Below the pieces are notes generated by a model. The model searched no databases and had not been told where the DNA came from. It saw only the letters and a list, made by a program, of their open reading frames with translations. From assembly GCA_020347665.1 (NCBI GenBank), contig CP070737.1, positions 2,011,081-2,058,805 of the forward strand: DNA of 47,725 nucleotides, written 5' to 3'. How positions within the stretch are numbered: position 1 is the first letter of the stretch; each line of letters opens with the position of its first letter. Both the position numbers and the translations under genes were made by a program. Positions 6,503 through 14,029 of this stretch are shown here, in pieces. The stretch is from Nitrospiraceae bacterium (lineage in GTDB: Bacteria > Nitrospirota > Thermodesulfovibrionia > Thermodesulfovibrionales > UBA6898).

Positions 6503-6537
6503 AAAAAAGACCTTCGGATTTCACGAAGGTCTTTTTT
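6503..6537 (+). terminator. Intrinsic terminator, possibly bidirectional
   Basis: A perfect 14-bp stem runs from 6503-6516 to 6524-6537 with a 7-base loop; its core is GACCTTCG/CGAAGGTC and it ends in TTTTTT. The A-run at the other side means it could also stop minus-strand transcription from the phospholipase gene. Confidence 0.9.
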
Positions 6538-6621
6538 ATGTTCGCTACGCTGCGACCACTCAATCACCCCAAGACAGTTCTTCATGACACTGCAGGTGCA
6601 CGAGCGCCCGCTTTAAACGCT

Positions 6622-7353
6622 TCAACCGTTTATTCCGACAGGATTTATATGAACAACATCGGACTGTTCCCGGTGCTGGAGTACATCTATCATGTTTTCG
6701 AGTGATTCACGATGCAGATATTCAATCGTCTCATTCGCTGGCAGTGATGTCATAAAATTATCATCAATAAAATTACTGATCCGTCTCTGATTGAAGACAG
6801 AAAATAAGAGCATCCCCTTAAAAATTCTCTTATTCGTTTTAAACGAAAACATGAATCTATCCAGGGAATCTTCAAGCAGTCTGTCGTTTCTGGCCTGGAT
6901 TTTCTTCTCGATTGCTATAGCTTGCAGCCAGTATTTCTTGTCAATGATACTGTCTGCTTTCATTTCAAGCACCGTATGGCCTATATTTTTTTTATCAGCA
7001 ATATAATCATGATGGGCAACCGTGTCAGCTGCGAGATGACTCATATAGCCGTAAACAAATGCTTTCTGCTGTTTTGTTCGGACTAATCGAAACATGTCAA
7101 ATGCAACATCCCAATTATGGGAATTCTTCTGAGAGGGCAGATATGTCTTGCCAATGATAATATCAGCCATAAAATTACCGTAGATGAAGTCCTTTTTGTA
7201 TCGTCGTATGATCTCCCAAATGCCCGCAGGAAGCAGGGAGCCGATTGCGTACAGCTCATTACCAAGATATATATGGGTGAGTGGCCCCCAGGCAAAAGCT
7301 GCCGTAGGAACGAGCAGAAATGATATGATCATAAACAGCCGTGATAATCTCAT
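6622..7353 (-). CDS. Secreted zinc-dependent phospholipase C-like protein
   Basis: The 243-residue protein starts with a typical signal peptide (MRLSRLFMIISFLLVPTAAFA, cleaved before WGPLTH). A Trp-Gly at the mature N-terminus is characteristic of the zinc-dependent phospholipase C / S1-P1 nuclease fold, where the N-terminal Trp and several His/Asp residues bind zinc. Candidate ligands are seen in WGPLTHIYLG, DFIYGNFMADII, NSHNWDVAF and GYMSHLAADTVAHHDYI. It would act in the periplasm or outside the cell on phospholipids or related phosphoesters. It overlaps the end of the upstream pepA by 4 bases (ATGA), so the two are co-transcribed. Substrate specificity cannot be read from the sequence. 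Confidence 0.8.
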   Translation of the reverse strand: MRLSRLFMIISFLLVPTAAFAWGPLTHIYLGNELYAIGSLLPAGIWEIIRRYKKDFIYGNFMADIIIGKTYLPSQKNSHNWDVAFDMFRLVRTKQQKAFVYGYMSHLAADTVAHHDYIADKKNIGHTVLEMKADSIIDKKYWLQAIAIEKKIQARNDRLLEDSLDRFMFSFKTNKRIFKGMLLFSVFNQRRISNFIDDNFMTSLPANETIEYLHRESLENMIDVLQHREQSDVVHINPVGING

Positions 7354-8801
7354 CGCATCTCCCTTACGAAATCAATAAGTAGTCTCACGCCCGCTCCAGA
7401 GGCCCCTTTTGGCAGATATGGCCGCTCCTTTTCAATCCAGCCCGTACCCGCTATATCAAGGTGTACCCATGGAACCGAACCAGCAAAGACATATAAAAAA
7501 TATGCCGATGTTACCAAAGCCCCATTTTTGCCACCCAAGTTATTTAAATCAGCGATATCACTCTTCAAGTATTCATGATATTCCTCAAAAAGTGGCATTT
7601 CCCACACGCGTTCATTCGTATGTTCGCTTGAGCGCTTCATGCGATTCAGCAGGCGTCTGTCATTACCCATCATGGCAATAGCCTCATTGCCAAGAGCTAT
7701 GGAGCAGGCCCCGGTAAGTGTTGCAATATCGATAATTGCACGCGGCTTAAATCGCTTGGCGTACTCTATGGCATCTGCGAGAACCAAACGTCCTTCCGCA
7801 TCTGTATTAACAACTTCGATTGTTTTCCCACCAACTGATCTGACAATATCACCCGGCTTTGAAGCAGCACTTCCCGGAAGATTTTCCGTAGCCGGCAATA
7901 GACCAATAACATGAACCGGAAGTTTCATTTCGGCAACAGCCTTCATAACCCCAAGAACTGCTGCACCGCCAGCCATATCATATTTCATTTTTTCCATACC
8001 ATGGGATGGTTTTAAAGAAATGCCTCCACTATCAAATGTTATCGACTTTCCGACAAGAACAAGCGGTGCACCTTTTGCCCCCTTGTACCGTAGTATGATA
8101 AATTTTGGTGGTGCTGTTGAACCCCGAGCCACAGACAGATAAGCACCCATACCGAGTTTCCGGGCATCCTCCCTATCCAAAACAGTTATGGAAAGATTCT
8201 TCTGCCTGAGTGTTCGGGCAGCCTCGGCAAGGTCTGAAGGAGTCATATCATTCGAAGGAGTATTGACCAGATCGCGTGCAAAATTAACCGAAGACGCGGC
8301 TGCCTTTGCCCAACTGAGAGCAGACTGCAACCGTTTTGTCATCCGGGCCAGTATCGTGATACTGTCAATGTGTTTCTCCTGCTGTTCGGTTTTATACCGA
8401 TCAAATCGGTATACCCCAAGCAGAATTCCTTCAACAAAAATCGCCGGAGAAATTGAAAGAGAAGAAATTACCCTGGTTGACAGAGCAGTACGCTTCAGTC
8501 CTTTGTCCTTAAGATATTCGGCAACTTTTCCACCAGCCTGCCTGACAGTATCAGCGGTGATTTCGTTCTTCCTTCCGATACCGGTGAGCAGAATCCATTC
8601 CGAACCAATATCATCAGGTGCAGCCAGCAGCTGCAGTGCATTTGGATCAGCAATAAATTCCCGGAGAATACTTTTCTTGATCAGCCGCCTAAATGATGTA
8701 CCAAGGTAATCATACACTCTTATATTATTCTTAATTACCGGGAGAATCAGTACATCACAGGCACACGTTGCCTCCCCTATGTTTTTTATAGCAATATCCA
8801 C
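7350..8801 (-). CDS. pepA: Leucyl aminopeptidase (M17 family, PepA type)
   Basis: The 483-residue protein has the two-domain layout of M17 aminopeptidases. The C-terminal catalytic half contains LVGKSITFDSGGISLKP (about 250-266), with the metal ligands Lys and Asp, and the family signature NTDAEGRLVLADAI near 332-345, with Asp and Glu ligands and the catalytic Arg. It releases N-terminal amino acids in the cytoplasm with two divalent metals; some homologues also bind DNA. The N-terminal half is divergent as usual. The gene leads a two-gene minus-strand unit with the phospholipase C-like gene and is divergent from the phospholipase D-like gene at 8947. Confidence 0.93.
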   Translation of the reverse strand: MDIAIKNIGEATCACDVLILPVIKNNIRVYDYLGTSFRRLIKKSILREFIADPNALQLLAAPDDIGSEWILLTGIGRKNEITADTVRQAGGKVAEYLKDKGLKRTALSTRVISSLSISPAIFVEGILLGVYRFDRYKTEQQEKHIDSITILARMTKRLQSALSWAKAAASSVNFARDLVNTPSNDMTPSDLAEAARTLRQKNLSITVLDREDARKLGMGAYLSVARGSTAPPKFIILRYKGAKGAPLVLVGKSITFDSGGISLKPSHGMEKMKYDMAGGAAVLGVMKAVAEMKLPVHVIGLLPATENLPGSAASKPGDIVRSVGGKTIEVVNTDAEGRLVLADAIEYAKRFKPRAIIDIATLTGACSIALGNEAIAMMGNDRRLLNRMKRSSEHTNERVWEMPLFEEYHEYLKSDIADLNNLGGKNGALVTSAYFLYVFAGSVPWVHLDIAGTGWIEKERPYLPKGASGAGVRLLIDFVREMR

Positions 8802-8891
8802 TCATTATCCCAAAAAAATAACTCTATCAATTGTATCTCATCGCCGTATAAAATATCTACTAAATCGGCTTCGTATATGAGAATAGAAAGG

Positions 8892-8954
8892 ATGAAAAAG
8901 GCATCACCTGCGTTGATAGTACGTGCAGGATATCTATTCATGATTTATGCATGA
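8892..8954 (+). CDS. Possible 20-codon leader ORF coupled to the phospholipase D-like gene
   Basis: An ATG at 8892 preceded by GAAAGG opens 20 codons (MKKASPALIVRAGYLFMIYA) that end at a TGA overlapping the start of the next gene within the bases ATGCATGA. The downstream gene has no good ribosome binding site of its own, so translational coupling through this short ORF is plausible. No similarity to a known peptide is recognised, and chance cannot be excluded. Confidence 0.25.
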   Translation: MKKASPALIVRAGYLFMIYA

Positions 8955-10110
8955 CCGCGGCATAGATTCATCTCTGAAAAGGCATATCATCCAAAGCGTC
9001 TATGGGTTACCGTTTATTGACGGCAATCAGGTTATCCTTCTCTGGAAAGGCCGCGATTCTTTCAGAAAGATCTTCGACGCCTTACGAACAGCACAGCATC
9101 TTATATGTCTGGAGTTTTATATATTCAGAAACGACGAAACAGGAACAGAGCTTGCAGAAATCCTCAAGCAAAAAGCAGCAGAGGGGGTAAAGGTATATAT
9201 TCTCTATGACCATTTTGGTTCATTCGGAACACCATTACGGTTCTGGAAAGATCTTCGGAAATCGGGCATTCGGATACGGGCGTCTCGGCCATTCAAATGG
9301 ACCGCTCCGCTACACTACGTTTACAGAGATCATAAGAAACTTATTATCATTGATGGTGAAATGGCCTTTACCGGAGGCCTTAACATCGCCAATGAATACC
9401 GAGGATACCATAGATTATGGAAGAAGAAAAGCTGGAGAGATACAGGTCTGCTCCTTAAAGGTCCGATTGCCATGAGCCTTCTGAACACGTTCAAGAAAGC
9501 CTGGACCGTCTGGAAAGGTGAACCGATCGTTTTCAAGACAACAGTACAACCGCTGCCAGATGGACTCCCTGCTCTTCCAATCTTCGCCAGCTCTGCTCAA
9601 GGTCGAAAAGATATGCGGAAATTGCTCCATTACAGCATCAATAGTTCCACAAGAAGTATCTATCTGACGACAGCATATTTTACACCGAGCAATGTACTGA
9701 TAAGAGCACTTGCTCATGCCGTACAACGGGGTGTGTCAGTAAAACTGCTTTTACCCGGCACCTCTGATGTGAAATCTGCACATTATGCAGGAAGGGCTTT
9801 TTTTGCGCGGCTGCTGCGATCAGGTGTGGAAATTTATAATTATCAAGGTGAAATTCTGCATGCAAAGACTGCAGTCTTTGACGGACTCTGGAGCATAATA
9901 GGTTCAGCGAATCTGGATTTTCAATCATTGAGAAGAAACGATGAAGGAAATGTAGGAATCATTGACACATCGTTTGGAACAAAAATGGAACAGATCTTTC
10001 ACGATGATCTGAACATATCGCTCAGAATCACGGCGGATTCCTGGCATAAAAGGCCCTGGTATCAAAAGGTATTGGAACAATTTTTTGCCCTTATCAGAAA
10101 AAGGTTATAA
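8947..10110 (+). CDS. Phospholipase D family protein, cardiolipin synthase-like (ClsB type)
   Basis: The 387-residue protein carries two HKD motifs: HKKLIIIDGEMAFTGGLNIA near 134-153 and HAKTAVFDGLWSIIGSANLD near 304-323. Each supplies the His-Lys-Asp of the phosphatidyl-enzyme mechanism. It lacks the two N-terminal membrane helices of ClsA, resembling the shorter ClsB/YmdB-type enzymes that make cardiolipin or exchange phosphatidyl headgroups at the membrane face. A leader ORF may couple its translation. It is transcribed away from pepA, and no lipid-synthesis gene adjoins it, so the exact acceptor is open. Confidence 0.88.
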   Translation: MHDRGIDSSLKRHIIQSVYGLPFIDGNQVILLWKGRDSFRKIFDALRTAQHLICLEFYIFRNDETGTELAEILKQKAAEGVKVYILYDHFGSFGTPLRFWKDLRKSGIRIRASRPFKWTAPLHYVYRDHKKLIIIDGEMAFTGGLNIANEYRGYHRLWKKKSWRDTGLLLKGPIAMSLLNTFKKAWTVWKGEPIVFKTTVQPLPDGLPALPIFASSAQGRKDMRKLLHYSINSSTRSIYLTTAYFTPSNVLIRALAHAVQRGVSVKLLLPGTSDVKSAHYAGRAFFARLLRSGVEIYNYQGEILHAKTAVFDGLWSIIGSANLDFQSLRRNDEGNVGIIDTSFGTKMEQIFHDDLNISLRITADSWHKRPWYQKVLEQFFALIRKRL

Positions 10111-10149
10111 AACGCTTTCTCCCTCTTCGCAAAAAAAAAAGTTGACACT

Positions 10150-10178
10150 TTGACAGAATTTGGTACACTTTTTATAGT
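10150..10178 (+). promoter_or_regulatory. Strong sigma-70-like promoter of the OmpA-family lipoprotein gene
   Basis: TTGACA (10150-10155) and TATAGT (10173-10178) are 17 bases apart, close to consensus. A second TTGACA at 10142-10147 lies 8 bases upstream. The transcript would carry a leader of about 110 bases before the AAAGGAGGG that precedes the ATG at 10300. Confidence 0.75.
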
Positions 10179-10299
10179 TGGGGCATTTACTATTTGGGGT
10201 AGGATGTACTAATATAATACTCTCGGTATCTCCAGAGAATAAATTATTGCCAACGATAGATTACAGTACCATAACTTTTATTAAAAGGAGGGTTAGTTT

Positions 10300-11049
10300 A
10301 TGGAAGGTAAGAATATGAGATGGCTCATCTTTGCAGCACTTCTCTTCTCTTTCAGTCTTCTGGCCGGTTGCGCTGGCATGGAATTCGCTCCGAAGGAACC
10401 CAGCCTTGTATGGTTTTATCCAAAGGAATTGCCAGCTGCTGAAAGGGCAGTCGAAGCCGCACGTCAGGCAGGAAAGGATAAAGAGTGTCCTGAGGCGTTT
10501 AATGAAGCCTATGCTATGAAAGAAGAGGCCTATAAAATATATTGGGACTGTCGTGATCAAGAGGCAATTGACATGGCAATAAAGGCGACTGAAAAGGCAC
10601 AGGCGCTCTGTCCGGTGATATCTGCTCCTGCTGTTCCTCCTGTTCCTGCACCACCTGCGCCACCTGCGCCGCCTGCGCCGGCAAGAAAGCCTGTACGTAT
10701 TATTCTTGAAGATATACATTTTGCCTTTGATACCGCAACGCTCAATTCGAGAGCCCTGGCGATACTGGATAGAAATGCCGAAAGAATAATGGACAATCCA
10801 TCTGTTTCTGTACAGATAGAAGGCCATGCGTGCGCTCATGGCACTGAGGAATATAACATGGCCTTGAGTGAAAGGCGGGCACAGGCTGCTAAAGAATACC
10901 TCATGAACAAAGGCATTGCTTCAAATCGCATGAGCACGATCGCATACGGTGAATCCAGACTTGCGAAACCGGAAATACCGACTCCTGACAACAAAGAGTC
11001 ACCTGAGGCCCGTGCGAACAGGCGTGTTCACTTTGAAGTTACAGAATAA
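10300..11049 (+). CDS. OmpA-family (Pal-like) outer-membrane lipoprotein
   Basis: The 249-residue protein has a lipoprotein signal with lipobox LAGC, giving lipidation at Cys24. A charged helical region (about 40-105) is followed by a Pro/Ala linker with repeated PAPP units (about 108-126) and a C-terminal OmpA domain (about 132-247). The OmpA domain shows IHFAFDTATLNSRALAILD, VQIEGHACAHGTEEYN and ALSERRAQAAKEYL, the segments that bind diaminopimelate in peptidoglycan. It should tether the outer membrane to the wall. A near-consensus promoter, a strong AAAGGAGGG ribosome binding site and a dedicated terminator imply an abundant, monocistronic product. The proline linker is a natural spacer across the periplasm. 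Confidence 0.92.
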   Translation: MEGKNMRWLIFAALLFSFSLLAGCAGMEFAPKEPSLVWFYPKELPAAERAVEAARQAGKDKECPEAFNEAYAMKEEAYKIYWDCRDQEAIDMAIKATEKAQALCPVISAPAVPPVPAPPAPPAPPAPARKPVRIILEDIHFAFDTATLNSRALAILDRNAERIMDNPSVSVQIEGHACAHGTEEYNMALSERRAQAAKEYLMNKGIASNRMSTIAYGESRLAKPEIPTPDNKESPEARANRRVHFEVTE

Positions 11050-11050
11050 G

Positions 11051-11098
11051 ACAAAAAAACCCTCCGGCTTTTTTTGCAGGCCGGGGGGTTTTTTTTGT
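11051..11098 (+). terminator. Intrinsic terminator after the OmpA-family lipoprotein gene
   Basis: CCCTCCGGC (11060-11068) pairs with GCCGGGGGG (11080-11088, one G-T wobble), extended by an A-run before and an eight-T run after the stem. It ends only a few bases before the next gene's ATG at 11105, so that gene either uses read-through or lacks a visible promoter of its own. Confidence 0.9.
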
Positions 11099-11104
11099 CC
11101 GGAC

Positions 11105-12844
11105 ATGAAAAAAGGTGTTATAGGGATTCTTCTCTTGCTCCTGCTTTCATGCGCCCCAAAGGTTATCGTTGAACCTGAAGTAAAACTTCCAATTGGACCT
11201 GAAGTAAAACCTCCAAGCATTCCTCGGGAGTACAGGACTTCCCTTGTCTGTAAGGAATACACAAAAAAATATTTTAATAAAATCGGATTGGATGTACTTC
11301 CTTTTTCGAGGTTGGTTTTTTTTGATATTGATAAAGATGGCACTCTGGACATGATAACAGGCAGCAAAGATGGTTTGCTTCGCCTGTACAAGAATTCAGG
11401 TAGTTTTGATAACCAGAGATGGAATGTTATTAAAGGATATTTCGATCAAATATCGGTAAATGCCTTTTCATCGCCGGCGATCGGTGATATAGATCTTGAT
11501 GGGACAGTTGAAATCCTCGTCGGTTCGGGTGGCTTTTCTTCTAAATCAGGACAGATTCACATTTACAGGAATACAGGAGATGCGCTACACCCTGCGTGGT
11601 CAAAATTGGACCACGCGGAAATAACCGTCGGCAATGATGCAACCCCGGCACTGTTTGATATAGACCGGGATGGGCGACTTGATATTGTTGCCGGCAATTC
11701 CAGTGGTAATCTTTTCTTATTCAGGAATGAATCAGAGGGTACAGAAATATCGTTTCGTGAAATCAAAGGATATTTCAGGAATATGGATCTCGGTATGTAC
11801 GTGGTTCCCGCAGTGACATCAATGGATGATGCGGTGATAATCGTCGTCGGTAACAGTGAGGGCAGTCTGTACATACTCGAGAAACAGTCTTCTGATCGGG
11901 CATTTGGACTGACGCGTCATATACCAAAAGCATTGGGGAGTTTTGCATCTCCGACATTTGTGCTTCAGGCAGATTCCGTGCGCAAAGATATGGTGATTGT
12001 GGATGGCAAAGGACATCTGCATTATTTTAAGAATGAATTTAACAACATTTCAACGTGGGCTGAAGTGCCTGATTTCTTTGGTGGCCGAATATCACCCGGG
12101 CCAGCATGTGCGCCATCTTTTATTGCCTTAAACGGAAGTTCTTATATGGTTGTTGGCACGATCAGTGGGACATTAAAGCTGTTCAAACATAACCGATCAT
12201 CGCCCGGGCTTCCATGGGTTGAGATCCTGGGACATTTCAGAAGAATTAACCTGTCCGGCTTTTCCAAAGGAGTGTTAACCTATTTTCAGGAGAAACAACT
12301 CCTTATCACAGGACAGCAGGATGGACCCCTCAAGGCTTTTCTGAATTTTGGAAATATGGAATATCCTCTTTGGACAGAACAGACCAGATTTTTTAATGGA
12401 TTGCCAAACATGCCTCATGCCGCTCCGGCAGTGTTTGACCTTAATGGTGACGGTCGATGGGAACTGCTCGTCGGAGATGCGCGGGGATATGTCCACGCTT
12501 TCCGTTATCGTATAACAAAAGACGGACAGATGGAATGGATCAGGCTGGAAAACGGATTCGAATACGTTAAGGTTAAACAGTATGCCATCCCTACACTTTT
12601 TCATGATGAGGACAAAATTATCATGCTCGTTGGCCAGCAAGATGGCCGGTTAAGTATATTTGCAGCCCAAGCGAATAAGCGGGAATATCCGGTTTTTCAT
12701 CAGGAAGGTTATATAGATAACATTCAGGTCAATAATCACAGCGCGCCTTCGGCCTTTAACGAATCCGGAATTATCAACCTCATTGTGGGAGATTATGATG
12801 GAAATCTCAAGAATTTTGCCTGTGCAAGAAAAACAGATGATTAG
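11105..12844 (+). CDS. Lipoprotein with FG-GAP/VCBS-type beta-propeller repeats
   Basis: The ATG at 11105 is chosen because MKKGVIGILLLLLLSC gives a clean lipoprotein signal with Cys16 as the lipid site; the open frame extends further upstream only through the neighbouring gene and its terminator. The 579-residue mature chain contains repeated blades with calcium-loop motifs: FFDIDKDGTLDMITGSKDG, IGDIDLDGTVEILVGSG, LFDIDRDGRLDIVAGNSSG and VFDLNGDGRWELLVGDARG. Such propellers mediate extracellular or periplasmic binding. Intervening blades have lost the Asp loop but keep the VGxxxGxLxxF ending. It has no recognisable ribosome binding site and follows directly on a terminator, which points to low or conditional expression. 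Ligand is unknown. Confidence 0.82.
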   Translation: MKKGVIGILLLLLLSCAPKVIVEPEVKLPIGPEVKPPSIPREYRTSLVCKEYTKKYFNKIGLDVLPFSRLVFFDIDKDGTLDMITGSKDGLLRLYKNSGSFDNQRWNVIKGYFDQISVNAFSSPAIGDIDLDGTVEILVGSGGFSSKSGQIHIYRNTGDALHPAWSKLDHAEITVGNDATPALFDIDRDGRLDIVAGNSSGNLFLFRNESEGTEISFREIKGYFRNMDLGMYVVPAVTSMDDAVIIVVGNSEGSLYILEKQSSDRAFGLTRHIPKALGSFASPTFVLQADSVRKDMVIVDGKGHLHYFKNEFNNISTWAEVPDFFGGRISPGPACAPSFIALNGSSYMVVGTISGTLKLFKHNRSSPGLPWVEILGHFRRINLSGFSKGVLTYFQEKQLLITGQQDGPLKAFLNFGNMEYPLWTEQTRFFNGLPNMPHAAPAVFDLNGDGRWELLVGDARGYVHAFRYRITKDGQMEWIRLENGFEYVKVKQYAIPTLFHDEDKIIMLVGQQDGRLSIFAAQANKREYPVFHQEGYIDNIQVNNHSAPSAFNESGIINLIVGDYDGNLKNFACARKTDD

Positions 12845-12888
12845 CCGACTTTTCTTACCACAATAAACCAGGGAGGTTTCCTGCGTCA

Positions 12889-13164
12889 ATGCGGAAAAGA
12901 TCGGGGGAAAAAAGGAATAACATTCGCCTTATTAATTATCATTTCATCGAGTATGGTCTGACTGAAGCGGCTGTCAAACTATTTAAGGGAGTAACGATTA
13001 ATCTCAGCAAATCCGGCATGTGCCTCATGGTATTTAATAATGTACATGAGGGTCAGAAGATCGTCATAAAATCAGGTCTTGTTGTTAGAAGGCCCCTTAT
13101 CATCCAATGGGTAAAGGAGCTTGATCACGATATTTATAAGGTTGGCCTAAGGTTTTCGGAATAG
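12889..13164 (+). CDS. Small PilZ-domain protein, probable c-di-GMP receptor
   Basis: The 91-residue protein is a single PilZ-like domain. An N-terminal basic segment (RKRSGEKRNNIRL) includes an RxxxR spacing (Arg8-Arg12), and INLSKSGMCL near 37-46 matches the NxSxxG motif; together these bind cyclic di-GMP in PilZ proteins. The C-terminus (KVGLRFSE) also fits the last strand of the fold. It lies 45 bases after the propeller lipoprotein gene and 48 bases before a MshEN-type protein, so the three may form a unit. The match is short and read by eye, and binding is inferred from the motifs. Confidence 0.75.
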   Translation: MRKRSGEKRNNIRLINYHFIEYGLTEAAVKLFKGVTINLSKSGMCLMVFNNVHEGQKIVIKSGLVVRRPLIIQWVKELDHDIYKVGLRFSE

Positions 13165-13211
13165 TTGCAGTCTTTATGGTAATATTCTTATAATGGGATG
13201 AACGTGGTAAC

Positions 13212-13871
13212 ATGCCAAAATCATCCGGAAAAAAACAGAAGCAGGCGCGGTTAGGGGAACTCCTTCTTGACACAGGTCTGATTGCGCCTCATCAGTTATC
13301 AGTAGCATTGGGACAGCAGGCAAAATGGGGCGGGAAGCTCGGTTCTGAATTGATCCGGCTAGGGTTCATTGGCGAAACTGAGCTGGCCTATATCCTGGAG
13401 AAGCAGCTCGGAATAAAATGGGTTTCCCTCAAGGATCAGGAAATCTCATCAGAAGTTATTCAGTCGGTCTCCCGTGAAACTGCCAGAAAATACCATGTTA
13501 TGCCTGTCGCATGCTCACATCAAATGGTAACCGTAGCTATGGTAAACCCAAATGATCTCGATACCCTGGACGCTATTGCGTTTGCTATCGGCAAGACCAT
13601 AAAACCCGTTATGGCACTTGAGAGCGATATAGAGTGGGCACTGTCGCATTATTACGATTCAGCAAAAAGAGGAAAAGCACGATCCGATAAACCGGTAAAG
13701 ACAAAATCCGGACATACAAAAGTCTTGGATGATCGTCCGAGAGATGTTCTTTCATTTAAGCGTCTGAAGATGAGAAGCCCGGAGGCCCAGGAGACACTCA
13801 TACGATTATTGATAAAAAAAGGCGTTTTCTCATGGGATGAGTTCGTGGATGAATCTGAGGAGTCTTCATAG
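13212..13871 (+). CDS. Stand-alone MshEN (GspE/PilB N-terminal) domain protein, probable c-di-GMP receptor
   Basis: The 219-residue protein begins with two tandem MshEN-type motifs: one from RLGELLLDTGL to LGQQ (13-36) and one from KLGSELIRLGF to LEKQ (42-65), both with the pattern xLGxxLxxxGxxxxxxLxxxLxxQ. In MshE and PilB relatives this 24-residue pattern binds cyclic di-GMP. The rest of the N1-type domain (about 66-150) is present, but the ATPase half of GspE/PilB is absent. The C-terminal 70 residues are charged and unrecognised. With the adjacent PilZ protein it suggests a local c-di-GMP response; it could act on a type IV pilus or secretion ATPase encoded elsewhere. Confidence 0.82.
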   Translation: MPKSSGKKQKQARLGELLLDTGLIAPHQLSVALGQQAKWGGKLGSELIRLGFIGETELAYILEKQLGIKWVSLKDQEISSEVIQSVSRETARKYHVMPVACSHQMVTVAMVNPNDLDTLDAIAFAIGKTIKPVMALESDIEWALSHYYDSAKRGKARSDKPVKTKSGHTKVLDDRPRDVLSFKRLKMRSPEAQETLIRLLIKKGVFSWDEFVDESEESS

Positions 13872-13912
13872 CGTTTGCAGGGCTCTGGCTACAGCATGTG
13901 ATTGATACTGTT

Positions 13913-13928
13913 TGTTATGTCCATAACA
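13913..13928. promoter_or_regulatory. Perfect 7-bp dyad upstream of the glutaredoxin-copA unit
   Basis: TGTTATG (13913-13919) and CATAACA (13922-13928) are separated by two bases, giving a 16-base dyad about 70 bases before the -10 box at 13998. Its compact form suits a dimeric regulator. It does not match a CueR or CsoR site that I can name. Confidence 0.35.
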
Positions 13929-13997
13929 GGAACAATAATGATTTTCATGATAAATCCTGCCTCATATATCTTCACACTCTGTTCATACTGTCAGTGA

Positions 13998-14003
13998 TAT
14001 AAT
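13998..14003 (+). promoter_or_regulatory. Candidate -10 box of the glutaredoxin-copA unit
   Basis: A perfect TATAAT lies 27 bases before the glutaredoxin ATG. No good -35 box is found at 16-18 bases; TTCACA (13971-13976) lies 21 bases upstream. A weak or long-spaced promoter would be expected to need an activator, as copper-responsive MerR-family promoters do; that is inference. Confidence 0.4.
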
Positions 14004-14029
14004 TGAGCAATGCATTTTTTTTGTATGTA

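Noticed and set aside
10557-10839. Minus-strand open frames over the Pro/Ala linker of the OmpA-family gene (Gly- or Arg-rich products).
   Set aside because: They are shadows of the repetitive coding sequence on the other strand.
10949-11104. Longer open frame upstream of the FG-GAP lipoprotein start.
   Set aside because: It runs through the end of the OmpA-family gene and its terminator; the Met at 11105 starts a proper lipoprotein signal.
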